64,000 bases of DNA from Bactericera cockerelli (GCA_024516035.1 CM044967.1:19628810-19692809), one strand, 5' to 3'. Shown: positions 43,528-54,290, numbered from the stretch's first letter. The notes: generated from the sequence alone by a model not told the origin. A program made the numbers and translations.

Positions 43528-45799
43528 GTAAGTGGAAAGTGAATCTAATCAAGCTTTTCCCATCCCATGATGTCGCTATGGTGTTCAAATTCTCACCTCA
43601 TTTCCAGTATTAGTAATAATAATATCGCCTTATTACCTATATACCATTGTAAATTCATATTACAAATTGATGAAATTATTATATTTATATTATAATATCA
43701 CCTTATTCATAATGCCTGATAAGGACTAATGAGCCCCATTCCTGTAGTAAGCCCAAGATGCATTATTATGTGGACAAAATCTCAAATGTAAGAATAACTT
43801 GTCACGTCCCATCTGGGTTTCGCGAACCCAAGACCTCTGGATTACCAGTTTATCCCCATGTTATTCTATTACAACTTAATATTATAATCCTGACCATATT
43901 ACGTGGATAGTGGACTAGAATTCTTGAAGTGATAAAAATGATGAAAACATTATTTGAGAGCTATTTAAGTTGAAATCATTTTACACCTTATTTTCTACAC
44001 TACAATCTTGAATAAGGCATGTTGTATGCACAGTCACCTTAGGGTTCTGAGTGGTAGCAGTATTACTTATGTAAATTAACCAAGATCTTCTCATAGTTTG
44101 GTTAAGATGGCATTTCAACCCTTTATCTTAGTAATATTGGATGATGCAGGAAACTTGCTACTCACACTTACCTCAACCAGCCTTGTGTAGGCCAGAATGC
44201 CTTGCTTAACTTCTGTGATCCTACGAGAACCAATGCATTCAATGTGCCATTGATGCTGCCTTATTCTTCTGATACTTTTGCTTCTATTCATTTGTTGAGA
44301 GCAGTGACTGTAATCTACTTTCCATTGCTTTAAGAAAGAAAAAAAATATATTTATACCAAAGTTTGATTGTCAGAAATAGGCCACATAACCTGTCTTTAT
44401 GAATGCTTGTGTGTTTCATGGTTTTAAAGAGAAAAGTACTAAAGCATGCTCTTTTTCTCTTTTTCCACCAGCCATCTCAATTGAGGTGACAATGTAATTA
44501 GCTATTATGGCATCATCTCCAGGAGAACAATCATTCATCAAACTTATATTATCAAGTAATTATCACAGTGTGTATTTTTCAAACAATCAAATTTAGTCAC
44601 ATTAATAAGAAAAATAATATTGTGATAAATTCACTTTGAAATCTTTAATAGAACCACTAATGTTTGTAAAATTGAAGAGGGATTTTGACTGAAAGGTGAT
44701 AAGTTTAGCCAAATTCTTGATCATACTATTTTCTGATTTCAGGCCAGACCTACCCCAAGCCAGGACAGATTGTTGTTGTTCACTACACCGGAACCTTGAC
44801 TGACGGAACCAAATTTGACTCCTCTAGAGACCGAGGTGTCCCATTCAAATTCAGACTAGGCAAAGGAGATGTCATCAAGGGCTGGGATCATGGCATTGCT
44901 CAGGTATTGCTGCAAACATTTCATTTTTAACATACATCTACATTTTAATATTTACATAAATACATTATTTAATTGTAAGCTAGTCAGTAAGTAAAAACAT
45001 TGTAAACACCAGAAGGTAAAAATACAATAAAAAACATTATTATTATTAATAACAAATCAGCTTTTTATGTTGTTTCATTTTCATTATAAGTTGTACTTCT
45101 TTTACTTTGAAAGTTTACTTCTGAAGTTGCACTGAAAGTACAAGAAGGCATGGCCACCCACTAGTACAGACATGCCTTAATTCTGTTATGAACACATTCA
45201 AGTGCACTGGTAGTTGAGTGGTTAACGCACTAGTCTGGTAATCCAGGTAATGTATGGGTCCAGTGATTCGAATCCCACCCAGTTCATGAAGTTTTCCTGA
45301 ATAATTTGAGTTTGTGACCACTTAATAATAAGACTCTGAGGGTTAGGTGATAGAAAATGCTTTGAACATTAACCTTACCTTCCTCTAGAAGTCTAAAGAG
45401 TGTTATTATTATTCAAATTGCTAGCCAGTATTCCCACTTGATATCTTATTTCATCACAATTTTAACTATCCCAAGTACTAGCCAGTATGCCCACTTTATA
45501 TTTCTCTCTTTCCATATTTTATTACTTCATTCTCTTCAGGTCATTCCTATGAAAGACTCTTCAGCTCTATATGTGTAATTGTTTAGTTGAGTCCTGCTGC
45601 AAAGTACGGGCAAACAGCTAGTTTTCTATAAACTATTATTAAAGTCAAATTTATCTTCTTCTTTCAGCTGTGTGTTGGTCAAACTGCCAAACTCACCTGT
45701 TCCCCGGACTTTGCCTATGGCTCCCGTGGACATCCTGGTATTATTCCTCCCAATTCCACATTGATATTTGATGTTGAATTGCTGCGAGTGGAACCCTAA
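43491..45799 (+). CDS. FKBP12-type peptidyl-prolyl cis-trans isomerase, complete three-exon gene
   Basis: Coding exons 43491-43527, 44743-44903 and 45668-45799 give 109 residues. All introns are GT-AG (ATG|GTAAGT, TTTCAG|GC; CAG|GTATTG, TTTCAG|CTG). The protein aligns end to end with cytosolic FKBP12: Y27 in VHYTGT, F37/D38 in KFDSSRD, F47, V56/I57, W60 in KGWDHG, Y83 in [15 protein letters not shown]88, I91 and F100 in FDVEL. These form the isomerase and FK506-binding pocket. The family acts in protein folding and modulates ryanodine and TGF-beta-type receptors. It ends in an extra Pro relative to the common 108 residues. Kozak context ACCATGG. Insects have several FKBPs; the length and lack of extensions point to the 12-kDa type. 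Confidence 0.97.
43622..43850 (-). repeat. SINE family A in FKBP12 intron 1
   Basis: (TTA)n at the left, AATAAGCCCAAGATGC-like body, head at the right with GTCCCATCTGGGTTTCGCGA, a mutated box B. Partly duplicated tail (ATATCGCC and ATATCACC). Confidence 0.75.
44085..44270 (-). repeat. Decayed 5S-derived SINE in FKBP12 intron 1
   Basis: On the minus strand the head reads ATTGAATGCATTGGTTCTCG, TAGGATCACAGAAGTTAAGC, closer to canonical 5S rRNA in the GTTCTCG..GATCAC loop than the copies at 3735 and 17714. The central domain follows (GGCTGGTTGAGGTAAG) but is eroded. Confidence 0.7.
44743..44903 (+). CDS. FKBP12 exon 2
   Basis: 161 nt from the acceptor TGATTTCAG to CAG|GTATTG. Encodes the central strands with [17 protein letters not shown] and [11 protein letters not shown], the greater part of the ligand pocket. 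Confidence 0.96.
45200..45413 (+). repeat. SINE family B in FKBP12 intron 2
   Basis: Head GTGCACTGGTAGTTGAGTGG and GATTCGAATCCCACCC, body with TTGTGACCACTTAATAATAA, tail (ATT)n. Confidence 0.8.
45541..45621 (+). mobile_element. Helitron 3'-end remnant in FKBP12 intron 2
   Basis: Resembles the 3' end of the element at 32957: TCCTGCTGCAAAGTACGGGC (decayed hairpin) and then AAACAGCTAG followed by T. The 5' end is lost. Confidence 0.6.
45668..45799 (+). CDS. FKBP12 exon 3
   Basis: Acceptor TTCTTTCAG, phase 0. Encodes [10 protein letters not shown], the [14 protein letters not shown] loop and [10 protein letters not shown], then TAA at 45797-45799. Confidence 0.96.
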   Translation: MCVGQTAKLTCSPDFAYGSRGHPGIIPPNSTLIFDVELLRVEP

Positions 45800-45832
45800 A
45801 TTTTCCTGTTTTTCCTTTTTTTTATAATTTTC

Positions 45833-45838
45833 AATAAA
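45833..45838 (+). terminator. Polyadenylation signal of FKBP12
   Basis: AATAAA 33 nt after the stop codon, the first one downstream, followed by an A-rich and then T-rich stretch. Confidence 0.7.
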
Positions 45839-45839
45839 T

Positions 45840-46875
45840 TATTCTTAAAAAAATATTATTATCTCGTTTATAAATTTGCATCATAATTTTACCAACATTT
45901 TCTTTCTGAGGTTGTAATATTTAGAAAGTGGGTTCACAATGTTCGAAATATATTGAATTTTACTGAGTGAGGAAAATGATTTTAATGAATTTTATGAAAT
46001 AATTTTAATAATCTCCTCGTGTTTTTTCAATTATTATTTATTTTAAGTAAAATCAATCAAAAATACTTATTTTAAATCAAGTCTATTACTCATTATATTA
46101 CATACAGGGTGATGAATAGCACCAATTTTGAGACAGTAGTAGCCTCTGAGTTGATTTACCAACACTCCTGCATGAGTGCTGGAATATTGGCAAAGAATTC
46201 TGGTCCAAGGCCTTTTCATTAATATTCATTTTCTCTTAGAAAGTAATGAGCCTTGACCATTGGCCAGATGACTGATAGCAGCCCCAACTTAGTTTTTCAT
46301 CAATACTAGTGTGAATGTTGGTACTAAAAATTGTGCCGTTGTGTGGTTTTATTAATAATCTCAGTAGTTTAAAAGTTAATTGAGAAAGGTTTTTAACTAG
46401 AAATAATTGGCAGATTGTATTTGTATGAAAGTGCTTTAAATTTTAACTCAATTTTAATTGATCAGGTCATAAAATATTTGTAATGAAGTCAGCTTGAAGA
46501 TCAATTTTTCAGATTTTATGAGGTTTTTTTTATTATTAATTTTTCACTGAGATTTATGAGAGCATAATATTTTAAATAATTATGACGGTTTGATCTTTAA
46601 TTTAGGAATGGGCTCTTCACTCCCACCATTGTCAACGTTCCAAAGTTGTATTAACGCTTCCGAAATTTCATATGTCTTATCATTTAAGTACTAGCAACAA
46701 AACTTATTTAAACTGTTAGCATTTTTTTTTTTTACTTTCCAAGTCAATATATTACCCATTCTATTTTAAATCAACAACTCATTTTGTTTTTTGTTCAAAT
46801 CCTTTTTATATTCGTGGTTCAACATTAAAGTTCATTATGTTAATTATTAGTACAGAGTTTATCAGAAAAACTGCC
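45840..46875. other. Non-coding 3' of FKBP12
   Basis: AT-rich. No shared repeat or gene was recognised; an ACAGGGTG motif near 46106 resembles some transposon ends but has no partner. Confidence 0.5.
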
Positions 46876-46878
46876 ATA

Positions 46879-47078
46879 TTTTTTTTTTTTTTTTTTTTTT
46901 TGGAAAGGTAAGAGTGCCCTGGAACCGCTTTCGCATTACTTCAGGACACTTTACCTTTACATCCATGCCATTCCGGAAACAGAAAATTTCGGTCAGAATT
47001 TCCGCTCCGGCCGGGATTCGAACCCGCAACCTCCGGGTCAGTAACCAATGCTCTTAACCACTAAGCCACGGAGGTCGG
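46879..47078 (-). repeat. SINE family G with poly-A tail
   Basis: On the minus strand: head CCGACCTCCGTGGCTTAGTG and GCGGGTTCGAATCCCGG (intact-looking A and B boxes), about 100 bp of body, and an A-run (T-run 46879-46901). Seen once in the window. Beyond it, 47119-47170 (CTTGGGGTCGGCATTGTTC) is a family E 3' tail fragment. Confidence 0.8.
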
Positions 47079-47460
47079 CTTGGTTTGGTATTTCTTTTCT
47101 CTTCATCTTCTCATTGTCTTTGTCTTTTCTCCAAACCTACTTGGGGTCGGCATTGTTCAACCTCTTCCTCACAGTTAACTCTGGTGGTTCTGGCACGCTG
47201 ACTTCCACATTTTCTAAGGCCGAGGTGCCTTCTTATTGCCAACCCTGTTAAGAGCACCAAAATCTGTGTTTTGGCCAGCCATGCATGCCGATTATTTGCT
47301 TAACGCCCCCCAGTTCAATAATATCAGTTTCCTTTAGAATAATATTTAAAATCGGGATCACAAGTTCTAAGGCAAAAACGTATAACTATACACAACTCTT
47401 GGTAAAACAAATAAACATCGAAATAATTTGAAGATAATAAAACACTCAGCTTTTTACTTC

Positions 47461-48132
47461 CGACAAATTACTAATATTAGAAATCGCAAGAATTGTTTTC
47501 GTTTTTGTAAAAAAAAAAGAATTTTTTGCTCCGATTTCAAAATATTTCTGGACGTTTTATAACCTCCTGAGCAACTTCGGTTTTGTGTTGTGTCCGTCTG
47601 TCTGTCAGAAACATTCCTTGTTACAAGCAAATCTCAGAAACTACTGAACGGATTTTGACAAAATTTGTTATACATATAGAAGAAATTCTGTAGATGGTCC
47701 ATTTAAATTCATCAATTTCGTACTAGTGGTTCTTGGTGATAGAGACCATGCGCCTGACCACTAACTTTTAATTAAACGCTTATATCTCGTGAACGGTACA
47801 CACGATTTTGATGATATGTTGTATGTATATGCGTAATAAAGTTTTACATAGAGCATTTATAATTATTTTTAAATAAATTTTGATTTAGCTCTGATATTTA
47901 AGAAAATCCAAAATTTTGGACAAAAAATTAAAAAATAAAGTCACGACTCGCCGATACAGAATTTTTTGTAGACTCTAGAATGTAGAAAAAATGGTATTTT
48001 ACCAAATAAATCAAATTTGTAAAAAAACTGGTTAAGCTGTTTCGGAGGCACAAGTTATTATTTTAATATAAAATCTCAAAGCCGAACAGTGTATACAATG
48101 GGGAAGTGTTCTGTCCATAATTGGCAGTGTTT
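47461..48132. repeat. Long form of a two-ended repeat
   Basis: Starts TTTTACTTCCGACAAATTAC with the palindrome CTAATATTAG and ends CCATAATTGGCAGTGT. It contains the phrase GTGTCCGTCTGTCTGTCAG common in insect repeats. The derivative at 35828 keeps only the ends; 59880-59915 keeps part of the left end. No protein recognised. Confidence 0.6.
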
Positions 48133-48483
48133 TTTTACTTAATTATTTATTTTCAGATGACCAATGGCCAATTGGCCATTTCGGAAACAGTTAAGTAGAC
48201 AAAAAAAACCCAAGTGTTTTTAACTTCAAATTATTGCGATTATTATTTAAATGAAAAGAATATAAAAAGTAAATACTTCCGAATGTATGACTAAATTATT
48301 GGGCTTTATTCGTTAGACTTGTTGAGTATTGGACTTTAGTTTTGCTATTAAATGGAACAAAACCCACAACCAAGCTCGCTAGTCTATTTCGAAGATCCTT
48401 GTAACAGATTTAATAATTTATTTATAATAATGACAATACGAAAGTCTTAATGATGGTTGGTCCCACATCAGATTAAATTATTA

Positions 48484-48672
48484 TTATTATACAACATTTT
48501 ATTAGATATAAATGGACATTATATATAGTATAAATAATTATTTTAACAATGAAAAAAATGGAAACAATATAGGTATGCAATAAAAATGAAAAAGAATAGA
48601 AAAATATAGAAAAAACATATGTCCTAACTAAAGGGCGGGGTTATTGCCTATGACAATCTCTTCCACCCAACC
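48484..48672 (-). repeat. LINE 3' tail fragment
   Basis: ACATATGTCCTAACTAAAGG, GGTTATTGCCTATGACAATC and CCACCCAACCC match the copies at 31411 and 51140; A-rich left part on the minus strand. Confidence 0.6.
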
Positions 48673-48769
48673 CTTGGATCCCGGGTCAGTAAGATAAGCA
48701 CGGATACCTGTCTCCCAGGAAGAATTTTAGTGGAAGGATTATATGGACGCCCAATGATTATATTTTGGT

Positions 48770-48895
48770 TTTACCGTCTAACATGAGTTACCTCGGACAA
48801 AGGTTTTATCCTTCAATCGATGGGTATCATACCAGCCACCCACATTACCCTCACACAGGCATGTGCTGGGTGAGAGTTATCAACCTCTAACATAA
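48770..48895 (-). repeat. Decayed SINE E/F central domain
   Basis: GGTTTTATCCTTCAATCGAT, CATACCAGCCACCCACATTA and CCTCACACAGGCATG follow the order of the shared domain, with many changes; head absent. Confidence 0.5.
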
Positions 48896-48900
48896 CTTTG

Positions 48901-49104
48901 TCTGTCCCGGTAGCTCAGTGGTAAAGGCGGCACTCTGTTAATCCAGATGTCGTGGGTTCGAAACCCAGCCGGGACATGACAAGTTATTATCCCATACGGG
49001 ATTTTTACCTCATAATAATATGTCTTGGGCTTACTGCTGGAATAATGAGACTTTTATAGTCTTAATTGGGCAGCATAAATGAGGCGATATTATTATTATT
49101 ATTA
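48901..49104 (+). repeat. SINE family A, full length
   Basis: Head GGTAGCTCAGTGGTAAAGGC and GTGGGTTCGAAACCCAGC, body with AATAATATGTCTTGGGCTTA, tail GGCGATATTATTATTATT. Confidence 0.9.
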
Positions 49105-49211
49105 ACAGGCCCTTAAAACCCGTTGTAAGTCACATTGTTAACAACCTCTCGATATAAAATTGTATATCTCAGACCTGGCTGGGTCCTGTGTCACAATTGT
49201 TCAACAGGTTA

Positions 49212-49436
49212 TAAGTGCACTGGTAGTCAAGTGGTTAAGGCGCTAGTCTGGTAATCCTGGTACCGTAGGGATCCGTTGGTTCGAATCCCACCCAGTACAT
49301 GAACTTTTTTCTGATTAATTTGAGTTTTTGACCACATATAATAATAAGACTGAGAGTTAGGTGGAAGAAAAGTCTGAGCATCAACCTCGCCTGGTGGTTA
49401 CCTTCCACTAAAAAGTATTACTATTATTATAGATTT
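49212..49436 (+). repeat. SINE family B, full length
   Basis: Head GTGCACTGGTAGTCAAGTGG and GGTTCGAATCCCACCC, tail TATTACTATTATTAT. AACAGGTT at 49203-49210 and 49437-49444 may be a short target duplication. Confidence 0.85.
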
Positions 49437-49594
49437 AACAGGTTCACAATTCAGACACATGAAATAAAATTTAACGTAAACTAATTTGTAAAATTTAAGA
49501 AGTGTACTTTAGTATGAACAGAGCAGTAAAATTGGAATTTCACTCAAGTTATTTTCTTAAATATCTTAATTTATAAACTTTATTGTTTATCACG

Positions 49595-49800
49595 TCATGA
49601 ACTACGAGAGCTCATCTAGAGAAGAGAGTTTTACCCTACATTTGCTAGAAGCTTATAAAGCTACTACCCACCTTAACTCCACTCAGTCCGGGAGTACGAG
49701 TAGAATATTCATCCTCCCGATGTGTTCACCTAGATGGAAGTTGCTCAACTTCGATGATCCTACGAGAACCAATGTACTCAACGTTCAATCCGCGGATTTT
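49595..49800 (-). repeat. Decayed 5S-derived SINE
   Basis: On the minus strand the head reads GAGTACATTGGTTCTCG, TAGGATCATCGAAGTTGAGC, CATCTAGGTGAACACATCGG; the body with GGAGTTAAGGTGGGTAG and a decayed GTAAAAC run follow. Same subfamily as 44085. Confidence 0.7.
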
Positions 49801-49810
49801 TAATTTATAA

Positions 49811-50022
49811 TCTGTCCGGTAGCTCAGTGGTAAAGGCGGCACTCTGTGAATCCATAGATACCAGAAGTCGCGGGTTCGAAACCCAGCTGGGACATGACAA
49901 GTTATCCTCCCATTTGGGGTTTTACCACATAATAATACGTCTTGGGCTTACTGCTGGAATAATGGGACTTAATAGTCCTAATCGGGCAATATAAATAAGG
50001 CGATTTTATTATTATTATTATA
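49811..50022 (+). repeat. SINE family A, full length
   Basis: Head TCTGTCCGGTAGCTCAGTGG and CGCGGGTTCGAAACCCAGC, body ACATAATAATACGTCTTGGG, (ATT)n tail. Confidence 0.9.
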
Positions 50023-50580
50023 AATTGTAAACTAGCTTTTTGTAGAATTTTCGTGACACCGGGCCCTGGACTCAACTATGAGTGTAAAATTCATGTCTGA
50101 TATAGGGAAAATGACGAGAGAAATATCTTGAGATGCACAGAAAGTTGAGAGTTAACTTTATCTGCTCGTTTGCATTGTCTCTCAACTTGTTAAACCAAAT
50201 AGCTGATGAACCAAAACCCAATAATTATACCATGGTTTTCCTGTCTCTTGTCATTCTTTCTCTAGCCACTACCGAGTTGATAATTTTCTGTGAGTGTGGG
50301 GTGTTCCTTTACAAAAAGTTATTAGTAGGTTAGTTTAGTATCCTAATTGAATAAAATTGAAGTGTGTGCCGCAAAGCAGTCTCTTGGGTTCTGTGGGTAC
50401 GGGTGAGTCCCTTCGAAAGCCAAGACCAGTCCAACATCCAGGTAAGTGAGTGGAAAATTTAATTCACTTTCTACTTTCTGTACAGTCGATAATAATAATT
50501 CCGTGTCCGTGAGATGGACACACAGATGTCAGATACCTATACCACGGTGGTGAGAGGATTGTCCGCCCGGGTCCAATATT
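50023..50580. other. Non-coding, no recognisable feature
   Basis: Mixed composition. The small frame at 50133-50333 starts with a hydrophobic stretch but has no domain or splice context; not called. Confidence 0.45.
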
Positions 50581-50581
50581 C

Positions 50582-50668
50582 AGGCTCCTTTCATTTCCAT
50601 TGATTCCATTTGATTTAACGTCCTCATTTGAGATAGTCAGGACGGGGGTTTTACCCTCCATTCGCTCT
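50582..50668 (-). repeat. SINE family E fragment
   Basis: GGCTCCTTTCATTTCCATTG to GGGTTTTACCCTCCATTCGC, the tail and part of the central domain only, closest to the copy at the window start. Confidence 0.7.
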
Positions 50669-50790
50669 ATCTGGCCTACGAAGCATCGAACAGCTTAGTA
50701 AAAAATGATATGAACATTAACCTCGCCTGGTGGTTATGTTTCACTTTAGAGTTTTATTATAGAGGTGTATCATAGAGGCATATGGTCGAT

Positions 50791-51010
50791 TAATAATAAT
50801 AATAATACTCTTTACTGGAAGGTTACCACCAGGCGAGGATAATGCTCAAAGCATTTCTACCACCCAACCTTCACAGAGTTTTATTATTATATAGTCACAA
50901 ACTCAAATTAATAAGGAAAAAGTCATGCACTGGGTGGGATTCGAACTAACAGATCCCTACGCTACCTGGATTACCAGAGAAGAGCCTTAACCACTTGACT
51001 ACCAGTGCAC
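50791..51010 (-). repeat. SINE family B, full length
   Basis: (TAA)n tail at the left, ACCACCAGGCGAGGATAATG body, head at the right with GTGGGATTCGAACTAAC (box B, mutated) and CTTGACTACCAGTGCAC. Confidence 0.85.
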
Positions 51011-51066
51011 GTGGATTGGGGGTCCTAGGAACCCTTTCTCGGTTACCTATTGGTTATTGTTATGCT

Positions 51067-51130
51067 TTGGGGTTTAACGTGCATTTCAACTTCAACTGCC
51101 AAGTTTTTGCCTTTCAACCTTCATGGAAGA
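51067..51130 (-). repeat. 5S-SINE (family F) tail fragment
   Basis: TGGGGTTTAACGTGCATTTC and AACTGCCAAG match the 3' tail of family F at 17725-17760. Confidence 0.5.
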
Positions 51131-51139
51131 GAAAAAATT

Positions 51140-51246
51140 CCAACTCCTTGAAAAATAAATTGGAAAAAAATTGTAATAGAGAATAATAAAATACTAATGT
51201 CCTATTATGGCGGGGTTATTGCCTGCGGCAATCTCTTCCACCCAAC
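51140..51246 (-). repeat. LINE 3' tail fragment
   Basis: ACTAATGTCCTATTATGGCG, GGTTATTGCCTGCGGCAATC, CCACCCAACCC; compensating CTGCGG in the loop keeps the GATTGCC/GGCAAT stem. Confidence 0.6.
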
Positions 51247-51660
51247 CCTTATAAATGAGTACCACCAAGTGGAAAGTTTACGTTCTCCCAGTAAGTACCT
51301 CACGATATACAGTGGAATAATGATTATTGCAGTCACTGACATTGGTGAGTCAGTCAGTAAGATATTCTTGTGCATCTAGTATAAAACTTCTCACTTTTCT
51401 GTTTATACTCATATTACAACTCGGTCACAATAGATCTAATGGAGGTCGGTGGGATAATTTGGTGCTTCTCTTGTGGAACTCCAACCAGTCCGTAATAATA
51501 TTATAAATCACTTTTCTCTTTTAAATCACTCCTCAGAAGTTAGACTTAGCTTATAGGAGATGTATTGTTTATAATATCATTATTGTACAAATAAATAAAA
51601 GTATTCAATTCAATTCAATTCTTTATGCAACATACAATTCGATTCAATTATACTGATACT
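51247..51660. other. Non-coding with a recurring 19-mer
   Basis: Contains AAACTTCTCACTTTTCTG (51387) that recurs in the window, and a few ATTCAATTC repeats at 51603-51622. Confidence 0.4.
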
Positions 51661-51667
51661 ATTTATT

Positions 51668-51800
51668 TAACGATAAGGTGGCGGACTTGTGATCTAGAAG
51701 ACGATGGTTCAAGTCCCAAGTTAAGCAAATATTCAGTAGAGCGATTTTGAGGAATAAAATTGTGTTATCACGATAGTGATTAATATAAAAATATGATAAC
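51668..51800 (+). repeat. SINE family H
   Basis: GATAAGGTGGCGGACTTGTG, GGTTCAAGTCCCAAG (box B) and the tail ATCACGATAGTGATTAATAT as at 20496. Confidence 0.7.
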
Positions 51801-51814
51801 TTTACCATCAATTA

Positions 51815-51976
51815 ACTAGGACTAATGAGTCTCATTATTCTAGCAGTAAGCCTCAGACATTATTATGTGGTCAAAATCCTAAATGGGAGGATTACTTGTC
51901 ATGTCCCGGCTGTGTTTCGAACCCGCGAACTCTCTGGATAACCAGATCGACGCCGTAACTACTGAGCTACTGGGAC
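51815..51976 (-). repeat. SINE family A
   Basis: Body GCAGTAAGCCTCAGACATTA, head at the right with GTTTCGAACCCGCGAAC (box B) and CTGAGCTACTGGGAC. The left tail is truncated. Confidence 0.8.
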
Positions 51977-52189
51977 TGACTGGTAGCTCAGTGGTAAGTA
52001 AGATGTAACGAGTCTGAAATAGCTCGAGTTGCCTCCTTCTGGTACCTCTTGGGTGAGGCTAAAAGATTAACAATTTTGGCAGCCAGACAATCAAGAACCT
52101 CAGACATCCTGACATTTCTAAAATTTTAATTAAGTGAAATCAATAAAAAAAATTTAACAATGAGCTAAAAAATGAGTGTTTCACAGCCT

Positions 52190-52395
52190 CATTATTTGTA
52201 AACCATGAAACAGTAGCTACTGTAGACGCTTGTGGTCTGTGTTGTAGTTTTTTCCTCCCCGAATATGCCTTCTCACCCCTTACAAACAAATTCCTACAGC
52301 CAAATTACAAATACATTTTTTTTGTCGGCTCTGGGGATCGAACCCAGACCCTTCTGCATGGCAAGCAAGTACCTTACCAGCTTACCACTAAGCTC
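52190..52395 (-). repeat. SINE family D
   Basis: TAAACCATGAAACAGTAGCT at the 3' end, a short body missing the GACCCAGCACC block, and a head with GGGGATCGAACCCAGAC and CCACTAAGCTC. Confidence 0.75.
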
Positions 52396-52699
52396 AAAAA
52401 TTTCTAATCGTACTTTCAAAAAATTGTCAACGATTGAAAAATAAGTCTGTTGCCAGTTCGACTTTAGATGGTTGGGGTTTCAAGATTTTTTACCCCTATA
52501 CAAGAGACCTAGAGGTGCTTATCGGGCATTATAAATAAAGTCTCAGATAAGATAAAAAAATTACTGTTCATTTTAATGCTGTACTGTGCATGGAAAATGG
52601 TTTATTATTACAACAACAACAAAAAAACACCTTCAAATAAACGAGTATATTATGTTACCTTGTCTAACGCTTGTGCTAAAGGGGGCATTGACCTCGTTG

Positions 52700-52734
52700 C
52701 TCTCCCTCTCTCTCTCTGTCTCTATCTCCCTCTC

Positions 52735-52786
<52 letters not shown>

Positions 52787-52804
52787 TCTCCTTCTCTCTC
52801 TCTT

Positions 52805-52864
<60 letters not shown>

Positions 52865-52885
52865 CCTCCTCCCTCCCTCCCTCTT
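52700..52885. repeat. (CT)n microsatellite, polypyrimidine tract
   Basis: About 185 bp of almost pure CT dinucleotide with rare TTCC and TTT interruptions, ending in (CCCT)n. Frames through it are composition artefacts. Confidence 0.95.
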
Positions 52886-53131
52886 GGTAGTACAAAAAGT
52901 CGTTATAAACATCGATTTAGAAATTTTTTACAAAATAAATTTTAATAATTCATACAAGTCGCAAAGTTTTTCAAAATGTCTATGAGAGAACTCAGACAGT
53001 AAAAGGAACAAAATTTAATCTGAGTTTTTTACTTTCCTTATCCTATAATAAGAAAAGTATTGTATTCGTCGAAAAAAATTCCATCTGTTATTTCAAATAG
53101 TTAAAAAAAATCATATTTCATACTGTCTTAA

Positions 53132-53415
53132 CACGTTCGTTACCGAACGGCCATATGTGGATGTTTTTGTGTTTTTCTTTGGGACCGAAAACACACATGT
53201 GGTTGTTATCAAAATTTTAACCAGGGACCGGACATCCATATATTTCCTTTTTGAGGTAGGTTGTTAGTATTAGAACAGATATAGGATCGATTCTTGTACA
53301 AATACGATGCCAAATATGCAACAACAAAAAAAATTTTGGTCCCCAGGATGCAACAGCGACTTTACCGCCTGGTCCCTACGTAAAACTTGAAAAAATTGGC
53401 TTGGTAACGAACGTG
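53132..53415. mobile_element. piggyBac-like MITE
   Basis: Perfect 13-bp inverted ends CACGTTCGTTACC / GGTAACGAACGTG, each flanked by TTAA (53128-53131 and 53416-53419), the piggyBac target duplication. 284 bp, no transposase. Confidence 0.88.
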
Positions 53416-53467
53416 TTAATCAATATAATGATAACACAATAACTCAAACACGCTTCAATATTTTTTT

Positions 53468-53545
53468 GCTTAACTTGAGACTCGAACCACCCACCTCCAG
53501 GTTACGAGTCCGCCGCCTTATCGATCCAGTTATTGTAATCGGATT
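53468..53545 (-). repeat. SINE family H head
   Basis: GCTTAACTTGAGACTCGAAC, CACCTCCAGGTTACGAGTCC and TATCGATCCAGTTATTG are the reverse complement of the H head. Confidence 0.65.
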
Positions 53546-53984
53546 TTTTACGTAGAATAATAACGAGGTTATGGTACCCATTTAGATTCAAAATTCGCTC
53601 GATAAAAAAAAAAACCAAATAAGAACATTTCAACATTTTCGTATTGATGAATTTTTATTCGATTCCCCGAAACAGCCATCGGAATCGCCACTGATACCAA
53701 CCATGACCTATACAACAAGCAGGCACTAGACATTCCCACTTTCTTTTTACTTTTCGGACATTCAGAATTACTGCCTGCTGGAAGGGAGCTAATTAATAGC
53801 TGGAAACATTTATCCAGGAATTAGTGATTTTAGACGATACATAGATAGTTATGAAAGAGTCTCGTCTCTCGTCTCGTCTCTAAAATTACGAGAGAGGAAC
53901 TCGTTTCGTCTCAGAAAAAATACGAAAATACCACGTGACAAAATTCAAGTCTGGTGCCTAAATGTGAAAATTGTTCCTCTGGTG

Positions 53985-54139
53985 TCTGACCTTAACATAA
54001 GAGAACTCAAGGGACCGGGATTTTTTTCTCTTATATCCATGTTTCTCTGTTGTTTTGTTATTTCTCCTTAAAGATAGGAAAATAGGACCTGGAAATTTTC
54101 GTCTTACATCGAGGCCTCTCTTAAATCCACGTTCTATTG
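53985..54139. mobile_element. Short copy of the TIR element found at 57651
   Basis: Internal TTCTCTTATATCCATGTTTC and the right end CCACGTTCTATTG followed by TA resemble the element at 57651-59515. The left end (TAACATAAGAGAACTCAAGG) is decayed. Confidence 0.5.
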
Positions 54140-54156
54140 TACAGCTTCTCAATTTT

Positions 54157-54290
54157 ATCTCAGTAGCGTGATCGACAAGGTGGCGGATTCATTGTCTCGA
54201 GGTCAATGTTTCGAGTCCCATCTGAGGCAAAAAATTAGTAAGCCGAGTTTGTGCAACTGTGACATCGCGATTGCGAGAACTCTCTCTATA
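54157..54290 (+). repeat. SINE family H
   Basis: TCTCAGTAGCGTGATCGACA, GTTTCGAGTCCCATC (box B), tail AACTGTGACATCGCG. Confidence 0.65.

Noticed and set aside
48901..48975. tRNA gene candidates (also at 32117, 36167, 46879, 49811, 59694)
   Set aside because: A and B boxes are present, but each is followed by a family-specific body and tail and has no proper cloverleaf or T-run terminator; they are SINE heads.
52576..52945. Leu/Ser-rich frames of 104 and 119 residues
   Set aside because: Produced by the (CT)n microsatellite.
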